A DNA stretch of 64,000 nucleotides. It comes from JAVWMQ01 sp036646055. Lineage in GTDB: Bacteria; Bacillota; Clostridia; Peptostreptococcales; Anaerovoracaceae. The notes beneath the pieces are model-generated. The model did no database searches. It worked only from the letters and a program-made list of their open reading frames with translations, and was not told the DNA's origin. Where the stretch lies: positions 124,001-188,000 of the forward strand of contig JAVXMY010000001.1 in assembly GCA_036646055.1 (NCBI GenBank). Direction: 5' to 3'. Below are positions 8,024 through 16,354 of this stretch, piece after piece. Numbering within the stretch: position 1 is the first letter of the stretch; each line of letters begins with the position of its first letter. The position numbers were made by a program, and so were the translations under genes.

Positions 8024-8112
8024 TGGTGCCGGAGACCGGGGTCGAACCGGTACGTCCAATTAAGAACACAGGATTTTAAGTCCTGGGCGTCTGCCAGTTC
8101 CGCCACTCCGGC
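8024..8112 (-). tRNA. tRNA-Leu (TAA)
   Basis: An 89-base class II cloverleaf with a long variable arm, anticodon loop CTTAAAA, T arm GGTTCGACCCC and encoded CCA. The acceptor stem GCCGGAG pairs fully with CTCCGGC. Confidence 0.96.
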
Positions 8113-8129
8113 ACATCATAAAATAAAAT

Positions 8130-8204
8130 TGGCTCCAAGGGTGGGGCTCGAACCCACAGCCTACCGGTTAACAGCCGGTTGCTCCACCATTGAGCTACCT
8201 TGGA
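8130..8204 (-). tRNA. tRNA-Asn (GTT)
   Basis: A 75-base cloverleaf with anticodon loop CTGTTAA, acceptor stem TCCAAGG/CCTTGGA, T arm GGTTCGAGCCC and encoded CCA. It is first in the transcript, 33 bases after the proximal promoter. Confidence 0.96.
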
Positions 8205-8236
8205 ACGCTTAAGTCAACTATATGACAACAGAATTA

Positions 8237-8265
8237 ATTATACTTCATTTTCATGTCCTTGTCAA
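8237..8265 (-). promoter_or_regulatory. Consensus promoter of the tRNA operon (proximal)
   Basis: A perfect -35 TTGACA (8260-8265), 17-base spacer and perfect -10 TATAAT (8237-8242) lie 33 bases upstream of tRNA-Asn on the minus strand. Confidence 0.9.
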
Positions 8266-8370
8266 TACTTTTTTAATTCTTTTATTTATTAATAAAATAT
8301 CTTCAATTCCGACACTTCCCTACTTTTCAGTACTTATACGGTGTGTCTTGTACTTTTTCCGTCCTTTATG

Positions 8371-8399
8371 ATTATAGAGGATAGACAAGAAAAATGCAA
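8371..8399 (-). promoter_or_regulatory. Second, distal promoter upstream of the tRNA operon
   Basis: TTGCAT (8394-8399), 17 bases, TATAAT (8371-8376), pointing toward the tRNAs. Tandem promoters are usual for stable RNA operons. The transcript would carry about 160 extra bases before tRNA-Asn; I see no ORF or clear RNA fold in that part. Confidence 0.6.
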
Positions 8400-8411
8400 G
8401 AACTTTTTTTC

Positions 8412-8437
8412 AAAAATTTGATTTTTTATTAATCAAA
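8412..8437 (-). terminator. Terminator after the cardiolipin synthase gene
   Basis: On the minus strand the stem TTTGATT/AATCAAA with a 7-base loop is followed by five T. It lies about 35 bases after the cls stop and closes the long run of genes that starts at rlmB. Confidence 0.7.
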
Positions 8438-8470
8438 CAGTCATATCCTCCCATAGACATTTCCTAATAT

Positions 8471-9955
8471 TTAAGATAGGGGTATGAAGAATCTACATAG
8501 GGACTCTTTAAACTTATCTCCATAGCTACGCTTCTTGAATTCTTCTAAATCGATTTCCTTAGAATCATTAATATCATTTAAAAAAGTTTCCTTACACTTC
8601 TTAGCAAAAGTTTCATCGTAAGATAAAACATTAACCTCGTAGTCCAATCTAAAACTTCTAATATCCAGATTTGTAGTACCAACAGAAGATACGTAGTCAT
8701 CAATTACCATAGTCTTGGCATGAAGAAACCCTTTGTGTGTGTAAATTCTAACGCCAGCTTCTAGAAGTTCTTCAACATAAGACATAGCCACCTTGTACAC
8801 AAATCCCTTGTCTGCAATACCAGGAAGCATTAATCTAACATCAATTCCCGACTGGGCCGCCATTCTAATAGCATCAAGTAAGCTTTCGTCAGGTACGAAG
8901 TAAGGCGATTGAATATACAAATATTCCTTAGCTGATGTACACATCTTTACATAGCTATCCTTGTGAACGGCATACTTCATATCTGGACCAAAAGAAATAA
9001 CCTGCATTCCCACATTACCATCATAAACAGTATCCGGGAAGTACATCTCCTTCATTCCATTAAGTTGTTTAACAGTCCTTTCACTTTGATTGAATTTCTT
9101 GTTTTGCTTGGCACAAAAAATCCAGTCCCTAAAGAATATTATCTGAAGTTCAGAAACCGCACTACCGGTAACACGAATAGATGTATCTCTCCAAGGAGTA
9201 ATATGGGCGTAATTACCAAGGTAATCATCACCAACGTTAATTCCTCCCGTATAGCAAATTTGACCATCAATAATTACCATTTTTCTGTGAAGCCTGTAGT
9301 TAGCAGTCATAAGGGTCCTTATAGTAGAAGGCAAGAATTTTTGAACCTTGCCGCCCTGTTTAATAATAGGATCAAAATCCTTCATCTTAGTTTTAAGACA
9401 TCCAAGGCCATCATAAAGAACCTTAACCTGAACCCCTTCTGCCGCCTTCATAGCAAGCAAATTAATAAGTTCCTTACCAATTGGATCCTTAGATTTAATA
9501 ATGAAATACATAACATTAATAGATTCCTTAGCCGCCCTAATTTCTTCAAACATCTTAGGAAATTTATTTTGTCCATTAACAAGTAATTCTACACTGTTAT
9601 CTTCCGAAAAAAACGCTCGTCCGTTTGTTGCGTTTATAGTTACCATATCCCTATAACTGGCTGTTTTTGGGTTTGCGAATTCAATCTGGCCACTTTTTAC
9701 CATAGAAATATGGTCGTTTAAAGCATCCATATATTTTTCTTCTATCTTAGAAAGCCTATACTTCTTACTCATAATTTCAAGTTTTTTAGTACTTCCAAAG
9801 AAGAAATATAGTAGTAGGCCAAACACTGGGATAAATATAAGAACTAAAAGCCAAGCATAAGTTGTGCTCATTTCTTTTCTTCTAACAAAAATAATTGTTG
9901 CCATAGATAATATATTTACTATCCAAAACCCCATAGCAAATAAAGCGGTGAACAT
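8471..9955 (-). CDS. cls: Cardiolipin synthase (phospholipase D family)
   Basis: A membrane enzyme of 494 residues that condenses two phosphatidylglycerols to cardiolipin. Two N-terminal membrane helices (about 1-22 and 34-52) are followed by two phospholipase D halves, each with its HKD motif: HRKMVIIDGQICYTGGIN and HAKTMVIDDYVSSVGTTN. The second half carries the usual IQSPYFVPDE. The length fits bacterial ClsA. The ATG has AAGGAGG seven to ten bases upstream. It starts 2 bases after the stop of the DUF2238-type gene, so the two are co-transcribed. It is the last gene before a terminator. Confidence 0.93.
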   Translation of the reverse strand: MFTALFAMGFWIVNILSMATIIFVRRKEMSTTYAWLLVLIFIPVFGLLLYFFFGSTKKLEIMSKKYRLSKIEEKYMDALNDHISMVKSGQIEFANPKTASYRDMVTINATNGRAFFSEDNSVELLVNGQNKFPKMFEEIRAAKESINVMYFIIKSKDPIGKELINLLAMKAAEGVQVKVLYDGLGCLKTKMKDFDPIIKQGGKVQKFLPSTIRTLMTANYRLHRKMVIIDGQICYTGGINVGDDYLGNYAHITPWRDTSIRVTGSAVSELQIIFFRDWIFCAKQNKKFNQSERTVKQLNGMKEMYFPDTVYDGNVGMQVISFGPDMKYAVHKDSYVKMCTSAKEYLYIQSPYFVPDESLLDAIRMAAQSGIDVRLMLPGIADKGFVYKVAMSYVEELLEAGVRIYTHKGFLHAKTMVIDDYVSSVGTTNLDIRSFRLDYEVNVLSYDETFAKKCKETFLNDINDSKEIDLEEFKKRSYGDKFKESLCRFFIPLS

Positions 9956-9957
9956 AC

Positions 9958-10746
9958 CTAGTCCTCCTTGCTAGTATTCTTAACAGGTATAAACTTAGAA
10001 GCTACTCCTTTACCTCTGTTTTTAATATATAAAAGACCTAGAATAGAGAATGTAATAGCTCCTAAGAAGTTTACAAATAGATCGTGCATAGTGTCTAGAA
10101 GCCCTATGTCTAAATATCCCTTCCATTTGTCCCCATTAACAATAACCTCTTCTATTTTAATCCTAACAGGTTCATTTAAACCTTCTGGGTGAACAGTTAC
10201 AGAGTTAAATGCCTGAAGCCATGTGTCTTTTTGCATGTCTCCTCCAAACCATAAATCCATGGAGCATTCGAAAAATTCCCAAACTACTCCAACAGTCATA
10301 GAGAAACAAAATGCAACTAGTGCGACAAATCCAGGTGATAAGCTTAAATGAACCTTATCGCTTCGATTTAAAATATCAATTAATGCAAATCCTATTGCTG
10401 CAGCAAGGAATCCATTCATTGTATGAAGCATATCATCCCATCTTGGGAAGATTACATAGTAAGCTTGAATCTCTCCAAGTATTTCTGCTGCAAATATAAA
10501 TAGCAAAATAATTACTTCCAAAACATTTGGTAAATCCACATCCATCTTTCTTTCCAAAATAGACGGAACCATAAATAATATTAAAGTTAGTCCGCAAGTA
10601 AATACATTACTCCAATTCTCATGTATAATCTGAATAATTAGACATGCCAATACAAGTAATCTAAGAATAAAATATGCTGCTACCGCACTTTTTCCCCTTT
10701 TGGGTACATATTTTATCTTATTCTTTTCTTTTTTTTCTTTCTTCAT
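9958..10746 (-). CDS. DUF2238/YjdF-like integral membrane protein
   Basis: A protein of 262 residues with a lysine-rich cytoplasmic start and about six or seven membrane segments. Conserved-looking polar patterns are PRWDDMLHTMNGF, VGVVWEFFECSMDLW and DTMHDLFVNFLGA; the repeated acidic residues and histidines within or beside helices are typical of the DUF2238 family of unknown function. The ATG has a GGGAGG site. It lies between a TPR protein gene and cls, with gaps of 17 and 2 bases, which suggests a link to membrane upkeep, but no function can be assigned. Confidence 0.75.
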   Translation of the reverse strand: MKKEKKEKNKIKYVPKRGKSAVAAYFILRLLVLACLIIQIIHENWSNVFTCGLTLILFMVPSILERKMDVDLPNVLEVIILLFIFAAEILGEIQAYYVIFPRWDDMLHTMNGFLAAAIGFALIDILNRSDKVHLSLSPGFVALVAFCFSMTVGVVWEFFECSMDLWFGGDMQKDTWLQAFNSVTVHPEGLNEPVRIKIEEVIVNGDKWKGYLDIGLLDTMHDLFVNFLGAITFSILGLLYIKNRGKGVASKFIPVKNTSKED

Positions 10747-10763
10747 AACAACCTCCCAAATTA

Positions 10764-11741
10764 TTAATCTTCAATTTCTGCTTCAACTAACTCTATCTTC
10801 TTTAAGTACTTGTCCACATTGTCAATATCACCATTTTGATGATAAATTCTAACTAAACCTTCCATGGTTTCAATGTGCGAAGCATTTAATTTGAGAACCC
10901 TTTTGTAACTATCTATAGCTTTTAATGGCTCTGCCAGCTCTTCATAAGCTGTACCTAAGTAGAAATGCAATGGCCACCACTTATCAAATTCTCCACCTAC
11001 AAATGGCTCTAAGGCAGCTGCCCCTTCTTGGTATCTTCCACTAATAACCAAGTTACAAGCAGCTTCTACAAGTTGAGGCCCATCTAACTCTTTAATTCTA
11101 ATTGTTATTTCTTCTACGTCCCTTGGGTCTTTACTAAGTTTTAAAAACTCTTCAAATGTAAGTTTAGCCTTAGTATAAAGCCCTAGGTTAAGATACATGT
11201 ATCCTAAGAAGTAATATGGTTTATCAAACTTAGGATGTTCTATAGTCAATTTTTCGAAAACTTCAAGAGCCTCAGCCTTAAAGAATCCGATTTCATCCTC
11301 TTGATCTGAATCAAGATAAATCTGCCTACAAACTCTAGCATAATTAAACATAGCTTCCATCATATTTGGAACAAAGGCTAAAGCGGCTCTAAAGTGAATA
11401 CAAGCTTTGTATAGATTTTCTTCACCAATTGCCTTTACCCCAACCTTTAGAATATCTTCAATCATATGGTTATCAAAGAACCTCTTCATATATTCTTTAT
11501 ATGGTTCATTATATTTAAAGTCTGTATCAGCTCCAATAATAAAAGTCATATTTTCTGCAACCTTAGTAGCAGAAACAGCTTTGCCACTACTATAAATTAG
11601 CAAATCTTCCTTACTCAAAGGAACTGGAACTCCTGTCATAATATCCTGGATTTTAAGTTTTTCCATTAACTCCTCACTGTAGTTTACAAATACAAACCCA
11701 GCTAGGATTTCCTTAAAAAATCTTGAAATTCTATCAGCCAT
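10764..11741 (-). CDS. Tetratricopeptide repeat protein
   Basis: A soluble protein of 325 residues. From about residue 110 it is built of TPR-like helix pairs: NLYKACIHFRAALAFVP, KPYYFLGYMYLNLGLYTKA, PLHFYLGTAYEELAEPLKA and HIETMEGLVRIYHQNGD. The first 100 residues form a separate unrecognised domain. Its ATG lies inside the end of the B12-type radical SAM gene (8-base overlap), so translation is probably coupled. TPR proteins serve as scaffolds; a partner among the neighbours is possible but only inferred from the overlap. Confidence 0.8.
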   Translation of the reverse strand: MADRISRFFKEILAGFVFVNYSEELMEKLKIQDIMTGVPVPLSKEDLLIYSSGKAVSATKVAENMTFIIGADTDFKYNEPYKEYMKRFFDNHMIEDILKVGVKAIGEENLYKACIHFRAALAFVPNMMEAMFNYARVCRQIYLDSDQEDEIGFFKAEALEVFEKLTIEHPKFDKPYYFLGYMYLNLGLYTKAKLTFEEFLKLSKDPRDVEEITIRIKELDGPQLVEAACNLVISGRYQEGAAALEPFVGGEFDKWWPLHFYLGTAYEELAEPLKAIDSYKRVLKLNASHIETMEGLVRIYHQNGDIDNVDKYLKKIELVEAEIED

Positions 11742-13251
11742 TTATTTCCCATCCCTTTCTTACAAATTTTTTTACAGCATCAAAGTTCATTGCCCCTTCA
11801 AGGTCAATAAAAATAACTTCCTCAATGGAGTCATCTCCTAAAACCTCTTTGGCAAACTTATTTAATATTCTATATTGATCTTCCTTCTTGTGAGACCTGT
11901 GTTGAAAGCCTTTGTCAAAATAAAACTCAGCAAATTCCTTATAAAACTCAAAAGGCCTTTCATATTTAGAAACCAGCTTGTTCAAAGACTCCTCATATCC
12001 ACCCTTATTATAATATATATCTACCATTTTTTCTATTTTTTTAAGAGTAATTAGTTCTAAGGCACTTATGTACTTATTGCTAATTACCTGATAAGGACAA
12101 AGACTATCGTACTTATAATCGTGGTCTTCTTCTTCAGCCCTAACTTTAGTACCCTTTAGAAGTTTTAAAAATCCAAGTTGAAGTTGATCAGCCTTAAGAT
12201 TATAAACATCATCAAAGGAATGACCAAATATTTCAAAAGTCTCATAAGGAAGCCCAGCAATCAAATCCACATGGGTATGAATATTTCCAAATGAAATCAC
12301 CTTTGTTACGTTTTCCATTAACTTAACATTATTGGAACTTCTATTTACAGCATCCAAAGTTTTTTGGTAAGTAGACTGTATTCCAATTTCAAATTGAAAA
12401 AGCCCTTTTTTAGCATTTTTAATAATTTCCATAGTTTCTTCTGTCAAATTATCTGCACAGATTTCAAAGTGGAAGTTAGTTTTGCCATTATCATTTTTAA
12501 TTAAGAAGTCAAATATTTCATTGCTTCTTTCCTTATTCCAGTTAAATGTTCTATCAAGAAACTTAACCTGCCTTACATTTCGACCAAGGAAGTAAAGCAT
12601 TTCTTCCTTAAGCCTATCAATAGGCAACCCTCTTACAGTCTTATCAATGGAAGACATACAGTAGCTACAGTTATAGGGGCACCCACGAGTCCCCTCATAA
12701 TAAACAACCTTATCTTCGTCGTAACCTTCAGTATAGGGAAATGGCACCTTAGCCATATCCACAAGTTTAGTCTGTGGCCTCAAAACAATATTTCCTTTAT
12801 GCCTATAACAAACCCCATCCATATCTAAGTCAGAAGCTATTTTAGCCACATCTATTTTTTCATTTTCATTTAGCCTACTAATCAAGCTGGAAAAAGTCTC
12901 TTCCCCCTCGCCTACTAGTACCATATCGATATGAGAGTTTTTTTCTAGAACATCTTTGGCATCATAAGAAACCTCAGGTCCACCTAAGGCTATAACTACA
13001 TTCTTATTAGCTTTTTTAAGATTACTTGTTATATGAAGAATTTTTGGCATATTCCAAATATAGCAGGAAAAACACACTAGGTGATAATTTCCTGCTACTA
13101 ATTCTGTCAATATATAATCTTCACTGTTGTTAATAGTGAATTCCTTTACCTCTACCATTTCCTTGTTTTGGTTACAAGATTCATAAAGGTAACGAAGTGC
13201 TAAATTTGAATGTATAAACTTTGAGTTTAAAGTTGTTAGTAATACGTTCAT
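11734..13251 (-). CDS. B12-binding-domain radical SAM protein (DUF4080 type)
   Basis: A protein of 505 residues with an N-terminal cobalamin-binding-like domain (residues 1-140; IALGGPEVSYDA, VLVGEGEETF) and a radical SAM domain whose cluster motif CPYNCSYCMSS lies near residue 195. The domain order and length fit the B12-binding radical SAM family with a C-terminal DUF4080 region. Such enzymes often methylate or rearrange unactivated carbons, but the substrate here is unknown. The ATG has AAGGAG. A second radical SAM gene ends 21 bases upstream and a TPR gene overlaps its 3' end. Confidence 0.87.
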   Translation of the reverse strand: MNVLLTTLNSKFIHSNLALRYLYESCNQNKEMVEVKEFTINNSEDYILTELVAGNYHLVCFSCYIWNMPKILHITSNLKKANKNVVIALGGPEVSYDAKDVLEKNSHIDMVLVGEGEETFSSLISRLNENEKIDVAKIASDLDMDGVCYRHKGNIVLRPQTKLVDMAKVPFPYTEGYDEDKVVYYEGTRGCPYNCSYCMSSIDKTVRGLPIDRLKEEMLYFLGRNVRQVKFLDRTFNWNKERSNEIFDFLIKNDNGKTNFHFEICADNLTEETMEIIKNAKKGLFQFEIGIQSTYQKTLDAVNRSSNNVKLMENVTKVISFGNIHTHVDLIAGLPYETFEIFGHSFDDVYNLKADQLQLGFLKLLKGTKVRAEEEDHDYKYDSLCPYQVISNKYISALELITLKKIEKMVDIYYNKGGYEESLNKLVSKYERPFEFYKEFAEFYFDKGFQHRSHKKEDQYRILNKFAKEVLGDDSIEEVIFIDLEGAMNFDAVKKFVRKGWEING

Positions 13252-13272
13252 TAATTCTCCTTAGCAATAATA

Positions 13273-14145
13273 TTAAAGCATTCTAAATCTTTCATCCTTA
13301 AGAATTCCAGTGTTTTGCTCTGCAACTCTTAGCTGAGCTAACATTCTTTCCTTGTCTGCAGGAAGGTTCCCTCTAAGAGAAACGTAATTAGATGCGTGAT
13401 TACTTCTAAACACTGTGTTGCCACTAACATTCATGTTTTCCATCATCAAAATAGTCTCAACAACAACTTCTTCAGGTGATAGTAGTTCAAAAGTCCCAGC
13501 TTCTATTTCTTCTCCAATTGGCGCACCGTAAGGCACCATTAATGTCAATAGACTTACATAGGAAGCGTTCATTTCGCTAATCATTGTGCCTGAATCAATT
13601 GCATGTTCCTTCCAAAGATCCTTACCGCCCATTCCAGAAATAAATGTTACTGAAGCTGCAATTCCCGATTCTTCAACCTTCTTAGTCGCTCCAATAATTT
13701 CTTCCCTAGTTGCACCCTTCTTAATGTTTTTTAGTACCTGTGGGTTTCCTGATTCAGCACCGATATAAATAATCTTAACTCCAGCTTCTCTTAATGCCAC
13801 AAGTTCTTCAGGTGTTTTCAAAAGAATATCCTTAGGAGTTCCGTAAACATTTACGCTTTGGCACTCGGGAAAAATCTCCTCAACCTTGTGTAATAAGTAA
13901 AGTAGTCTTTCATTGGATAGGCATAGTGCATCTCCGTCACAGAAAAATATCTTGCCTACATGGCTATAATATTTTCTAGCCATTAATAGATCTTCAACTA
14001 CTTCTTTCTCGTCTCTAATTCTAAATACTTTATCTTTGCACATTGTACAGAATGTACACTGATTATGTGTACAACCTATAGTTACTTGTATAATAAGACT
14101 TCTTGCCTCACTTGGAGGTCTATAAATATCGCCTTCGTATCTCAT
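13273..14145 (-). CDS. Radical SAM protein
   Basis: A protein of 290 residues with an Elp3/HemN-like radical SAM core. The cluster motif is CTHNQCTFC (about residues 25-33), with one extra residue in the first gap compared with CxxxCxxC, and another Cys follows immediately (CTMCKD). Further radical SAM patterns are FFCDGDALCL, VYGTPKDIL, IIYIGAESGNPQVLKNIKKG and VTFISGMGG. It has no extra domain. The ATG has a GGAG site. It lies between argS and the B12-type radical SAM gene. The substrate is unknown; a coproporphyrinogen oxidase is not supported because the HemW C-terminal domain is lacking. Confidence 0.83.
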   Translation of the reverse strand: MRYEGDIYRPPSEARSLIIQVTIGCTHNQCTFCTMCKDKVFRIRDEKEVVEDLLMARKYYSHVGKIFFCDGDALCLSNERLLYLLHKVEEIFPECQSVNVYGTPKDILLKTPEELVALREAGVKIIYIGAESGNPQVLKNIKKGATREEIIGATKKVEESGIAASVTFISGMGGKDLWKEHAIDSGTMISEMNASYVSLLTLMVPYGAPIGEEIEAGTFELLSPEEVVVETILMMENMNVSGNTVFRSNHASNYVSLRGNLPADKERMLAQLRVAEQNTGILKDERFRML

Positions 14146-14163
14146 GATTTTTCTCCGTATAGA

Positions 14164-15882
14164 TTACATCTTTTCAGGTGCATCCATTCCTAATAATCTT
14201 AATCCGTTTTTAATAGCTGTTCTAGCACTAATTACTAATGCAACCTTAGCTAGTTTTTCATTTTCATCTTCCACATTAATGTGTTCATTATGATAGAAAC
14301 GGTTAAATTCCTGAGCAATGTTAATAATATGTCTAGTTACAATTGATGGCTCAAGTTTTTCACCAGCTTCAACAACTATTTCTGGTAATTTGTAAATTAA
14401 CTTAGCAAGCTGGTAAGCGCTGTCACTTGTTATATACTTAGGATCAAAACCTTCAAGTTTCTCTGCCTTAGCAACTACTTCTTCACCAACTTTGCGAAGG
14501 ACACTTGATGCTCTTGCATAAGTATACTGAACATATGGACCTGTTTCTCCATCAAAGTTAAGAACCTTATCCCAAGAGAATGTGTAGTCCTTAATTCTGT
14601 TGTTTGATAATTCCTGAAATACTACAGCTCCGATACCAACAATCTTAGCTGTTTCATCAATGTTATCTGTTGCAACGCCCTTTTCTAAAATAACTGCCTT
14701 AGTCTGGGCTACTGCCTTATTAAGTACATCTTCAAGGAAAACAACTCTACCATGTCTAGTTGACATAGTTCCTTCTTCAAGACTTACCATTCCAAATGGA
14801 ACGTGAATACAGTCTTTGGCCCAATCATATCCTAATAATTCTACAATCTTAATCCACTGTTGGAAGTGTAAGTTCTGCTGTGAGGCTACTACATAAATAT
14901 TCTTGTAGAAGTCATAATGTTCTTTTCTGTAAACCGCAGCTGCTATATCCCTTGTAATATACAATGTTGACCCATCAGATTTAGTGATTAAAGCAGGTGA
15001 CATTCCATATTCTTCAAGGTCTACAATCTTAGCACCCTGAGAATCCTTAAGTAAATTCTTTTCTTCTAACTCAACAAGGAATCTTCCCATTTTATCTGAA
15101 TAGAAACTTTCTCCTGCATAAGAATCAAATTCAATTCCTAACATATCGTAAACTACTGTAAATTCTTTTAATGATTCTTCTCTAAACCACTTCCATAGTT
15201 CAACCTCTTCAGCAGCTCCACCTTCTAGTTTAGTGAAAATATCTCTAGCTTCCTGATCTAATTCTGGATGTTCCTCAACTTCCACATGGAATTTAGTGTA
15301 GTATTCAAGAAGTGTTTTAATAGGACTCTTAATTACGTCTTCCTTATTTCCCCAATGTCTGTAAGCACAAATCATCTTACCAAACTGAGTACCGTAGTCT
15401 CCAAGGTGGTTGATTCTTTCAACATCATATCCAAGAGCATTGTAAATCTTATATAAAGAGTTACCAATTACTGTGCTTCTAATATGTCCAATATGAAAAG
15501 GTTTAGCAATGTTTGGTGATGAAAATTCAACTATTACCTTTTTGTTCTTGCCTAAATCGCTTCTACCATAGTTTTCTTTTTGTTCTAGGACATCCTTAAT
15601 TAAATCACCTGTAAAAGTCTCTCTAGAAATATACATATTCACATAAGCATTTATACATTCAACCTTATTAAAGATTTCATTTCCAGATATTTTGTCTGCA
15701 ATATCCTTAGCAATCATTGGAGGGGCCTTACGAAGAACCTTAGCTAATCTAAAGCAAGGGAATGCATAATCTCCCATTTTTCCATCTGCTGGAGCCTCAA
15801 TCATATTTAAGATTTCATCTCTTTCTAAATCGCTAACACTTTCACTAATCAAGTCTGCAATTATTTCTTTGTAATTAACCAT
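14164..15882 (-). CDS. argS: Arginyl-tRNA synthetase
   Basis: A class I synthetase of 572 residues that charges tRNA-Arg. It has the N-terminal ArgS-specific domain, the HIGH box as KPFHIGHIRSTVIGN near residue 133, the KMSKS region in its ArgS form (VSLEEGTMSTRHGRVV), and a C-terminal DALR anticodon-binding domain ending in the usual aromatic-poor tail. The ATG has AAGGAG and overlaps the last 8 bases of the preceding DUF523 gene. No T-box leader is present upstream. Confidence 0.97.
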   Translation of the reverse strand: MVNYKEIIADLISESVSDLERDEILNMIEAPADGKMGDYAFPCFRLAKVLRKAPPMIAKDIADKISGNEIFNKVECINAYVNMYISRETFTGDLIKDVLEQKENYGRSDLGKNKKVIVEFSSPNIAKPFHIGHIRSTVIGNSLYKIYNALGYDVERINHLGDYGTQFGKMICAYRHWGNKEDVIKSPIKTLLEYYTKFHVEVEEHPELDQEARDIFTKLEGGAAEEVELWKWFREESLKEFTVVYDMLGIEFDSYAGESFYSDKMGRFLVELEEKNLLKDSQGAKIVDLEEYGMSPALITKSDGSTLYITRDIAAAVYRKEHYDFYKNIYVVASQQNLHFQQWIKIVELLGYDWAKDCIHVPFGMVSLEEGTMSTRHGRVVFLEDVLNKAVAQTKAVILEKGVATDNIDETAKIVGIGAVVFQELSNNRIKDYTFSWDKVLNFDGETGPYVQYTYARASSVLRKVGEEVVAKAEKLEGFDPKYITSDSAYQLAKLIYKLPEIVVEAGEKLEPSIVTRHIINIAQEFNRFYHNEHINVEDENEKLAKVALVISARTAIKNGLRLLGMDAPEKM

Positions 15883-16315
15883 CTATTTTCTCCTTTTCTG
15901 TTATTACCATAATATCTTCATTTATTAATTTCCGAACAAATATACCGTTTCCATCAACTAATTTACCGGTAAATGTTCCGTCGTATACTTTTTTAAAACC
16001 ACAAGATGGGCTGTTGGCCTTTAAAATTGCGCCTTCAATTTCCTCATTTCGAGCTTTTGCTTCTAATTTAGCTATATTAAGAGCAATTGTTGCACCATCT
16101 TCAAAATTATCTGTAACGTCTTCTCCCTGTTTGTTTATAACTCTATCTCCCACAATTTCAGATGGAAGCCTAGGGCAAGGAAGATTTCCTATCATCTCTG
16201 GGCAAACACTTAAGTAGCTATTCCTTTTGGCAAAGTCAAGAACCCACTTAGTAAAGTTGTTTCCCCCATTATATTTACAGTTCTCACCTAGTAAACATTT
16301 ACTGATAATATACAT
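15875..16315 (-). CDS. DUF523 family protein (TudS-like)
   Basis: A small protein of 146 residues with the DUF523 start ISKCLLGENCKYNGGN and the later motifs VCPE, PCPRLPSEIVG and LKANSPSCG. The conserved cysteines C7, C38 or C47, and C105 resemble those that hold a [4Fe-4S] cluster in the thiouracil desulfurase TudS of this family. It might therefore remove sulfur from thio-bases, but DUF523 members are varied and I only infer this. The gene overlaps argS by 8 bases. The ribosome site is AAAGGTG. Confidence 0.8.
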   Translation of the reverse strand: MYIISKCLLGENCKYNGGNNFTKWVLDFAKRNSYLSVCPEMIGNLPCPRLPSEIVGDRVINKQGEDVTDNFEDGATIALNIAKLEAKARNEEIEGAILKANSPSCGFKKVYDGTFTGKLVDGNGIFVRKLINEDIMVITEKEKIDG

Positions 16316-16354
16316 AAAAATACACCTTTCGTTTAAATATTCTGCAATATGTAA

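Noticed and set aside
8009..8212. Plus-strand ORF of 67 codons with an apparent RVGLEPTAYRLT-like sequence
   Set aside because: It is the antisense of tRNA-Leu and tRNA-Asn, a well-known false protein.
15883..16354. T-box or other leader in front of argS
   Set aside because: argS overlaps the previous coding gene; no leader space or specifier loop exists. The same applies to pheS.
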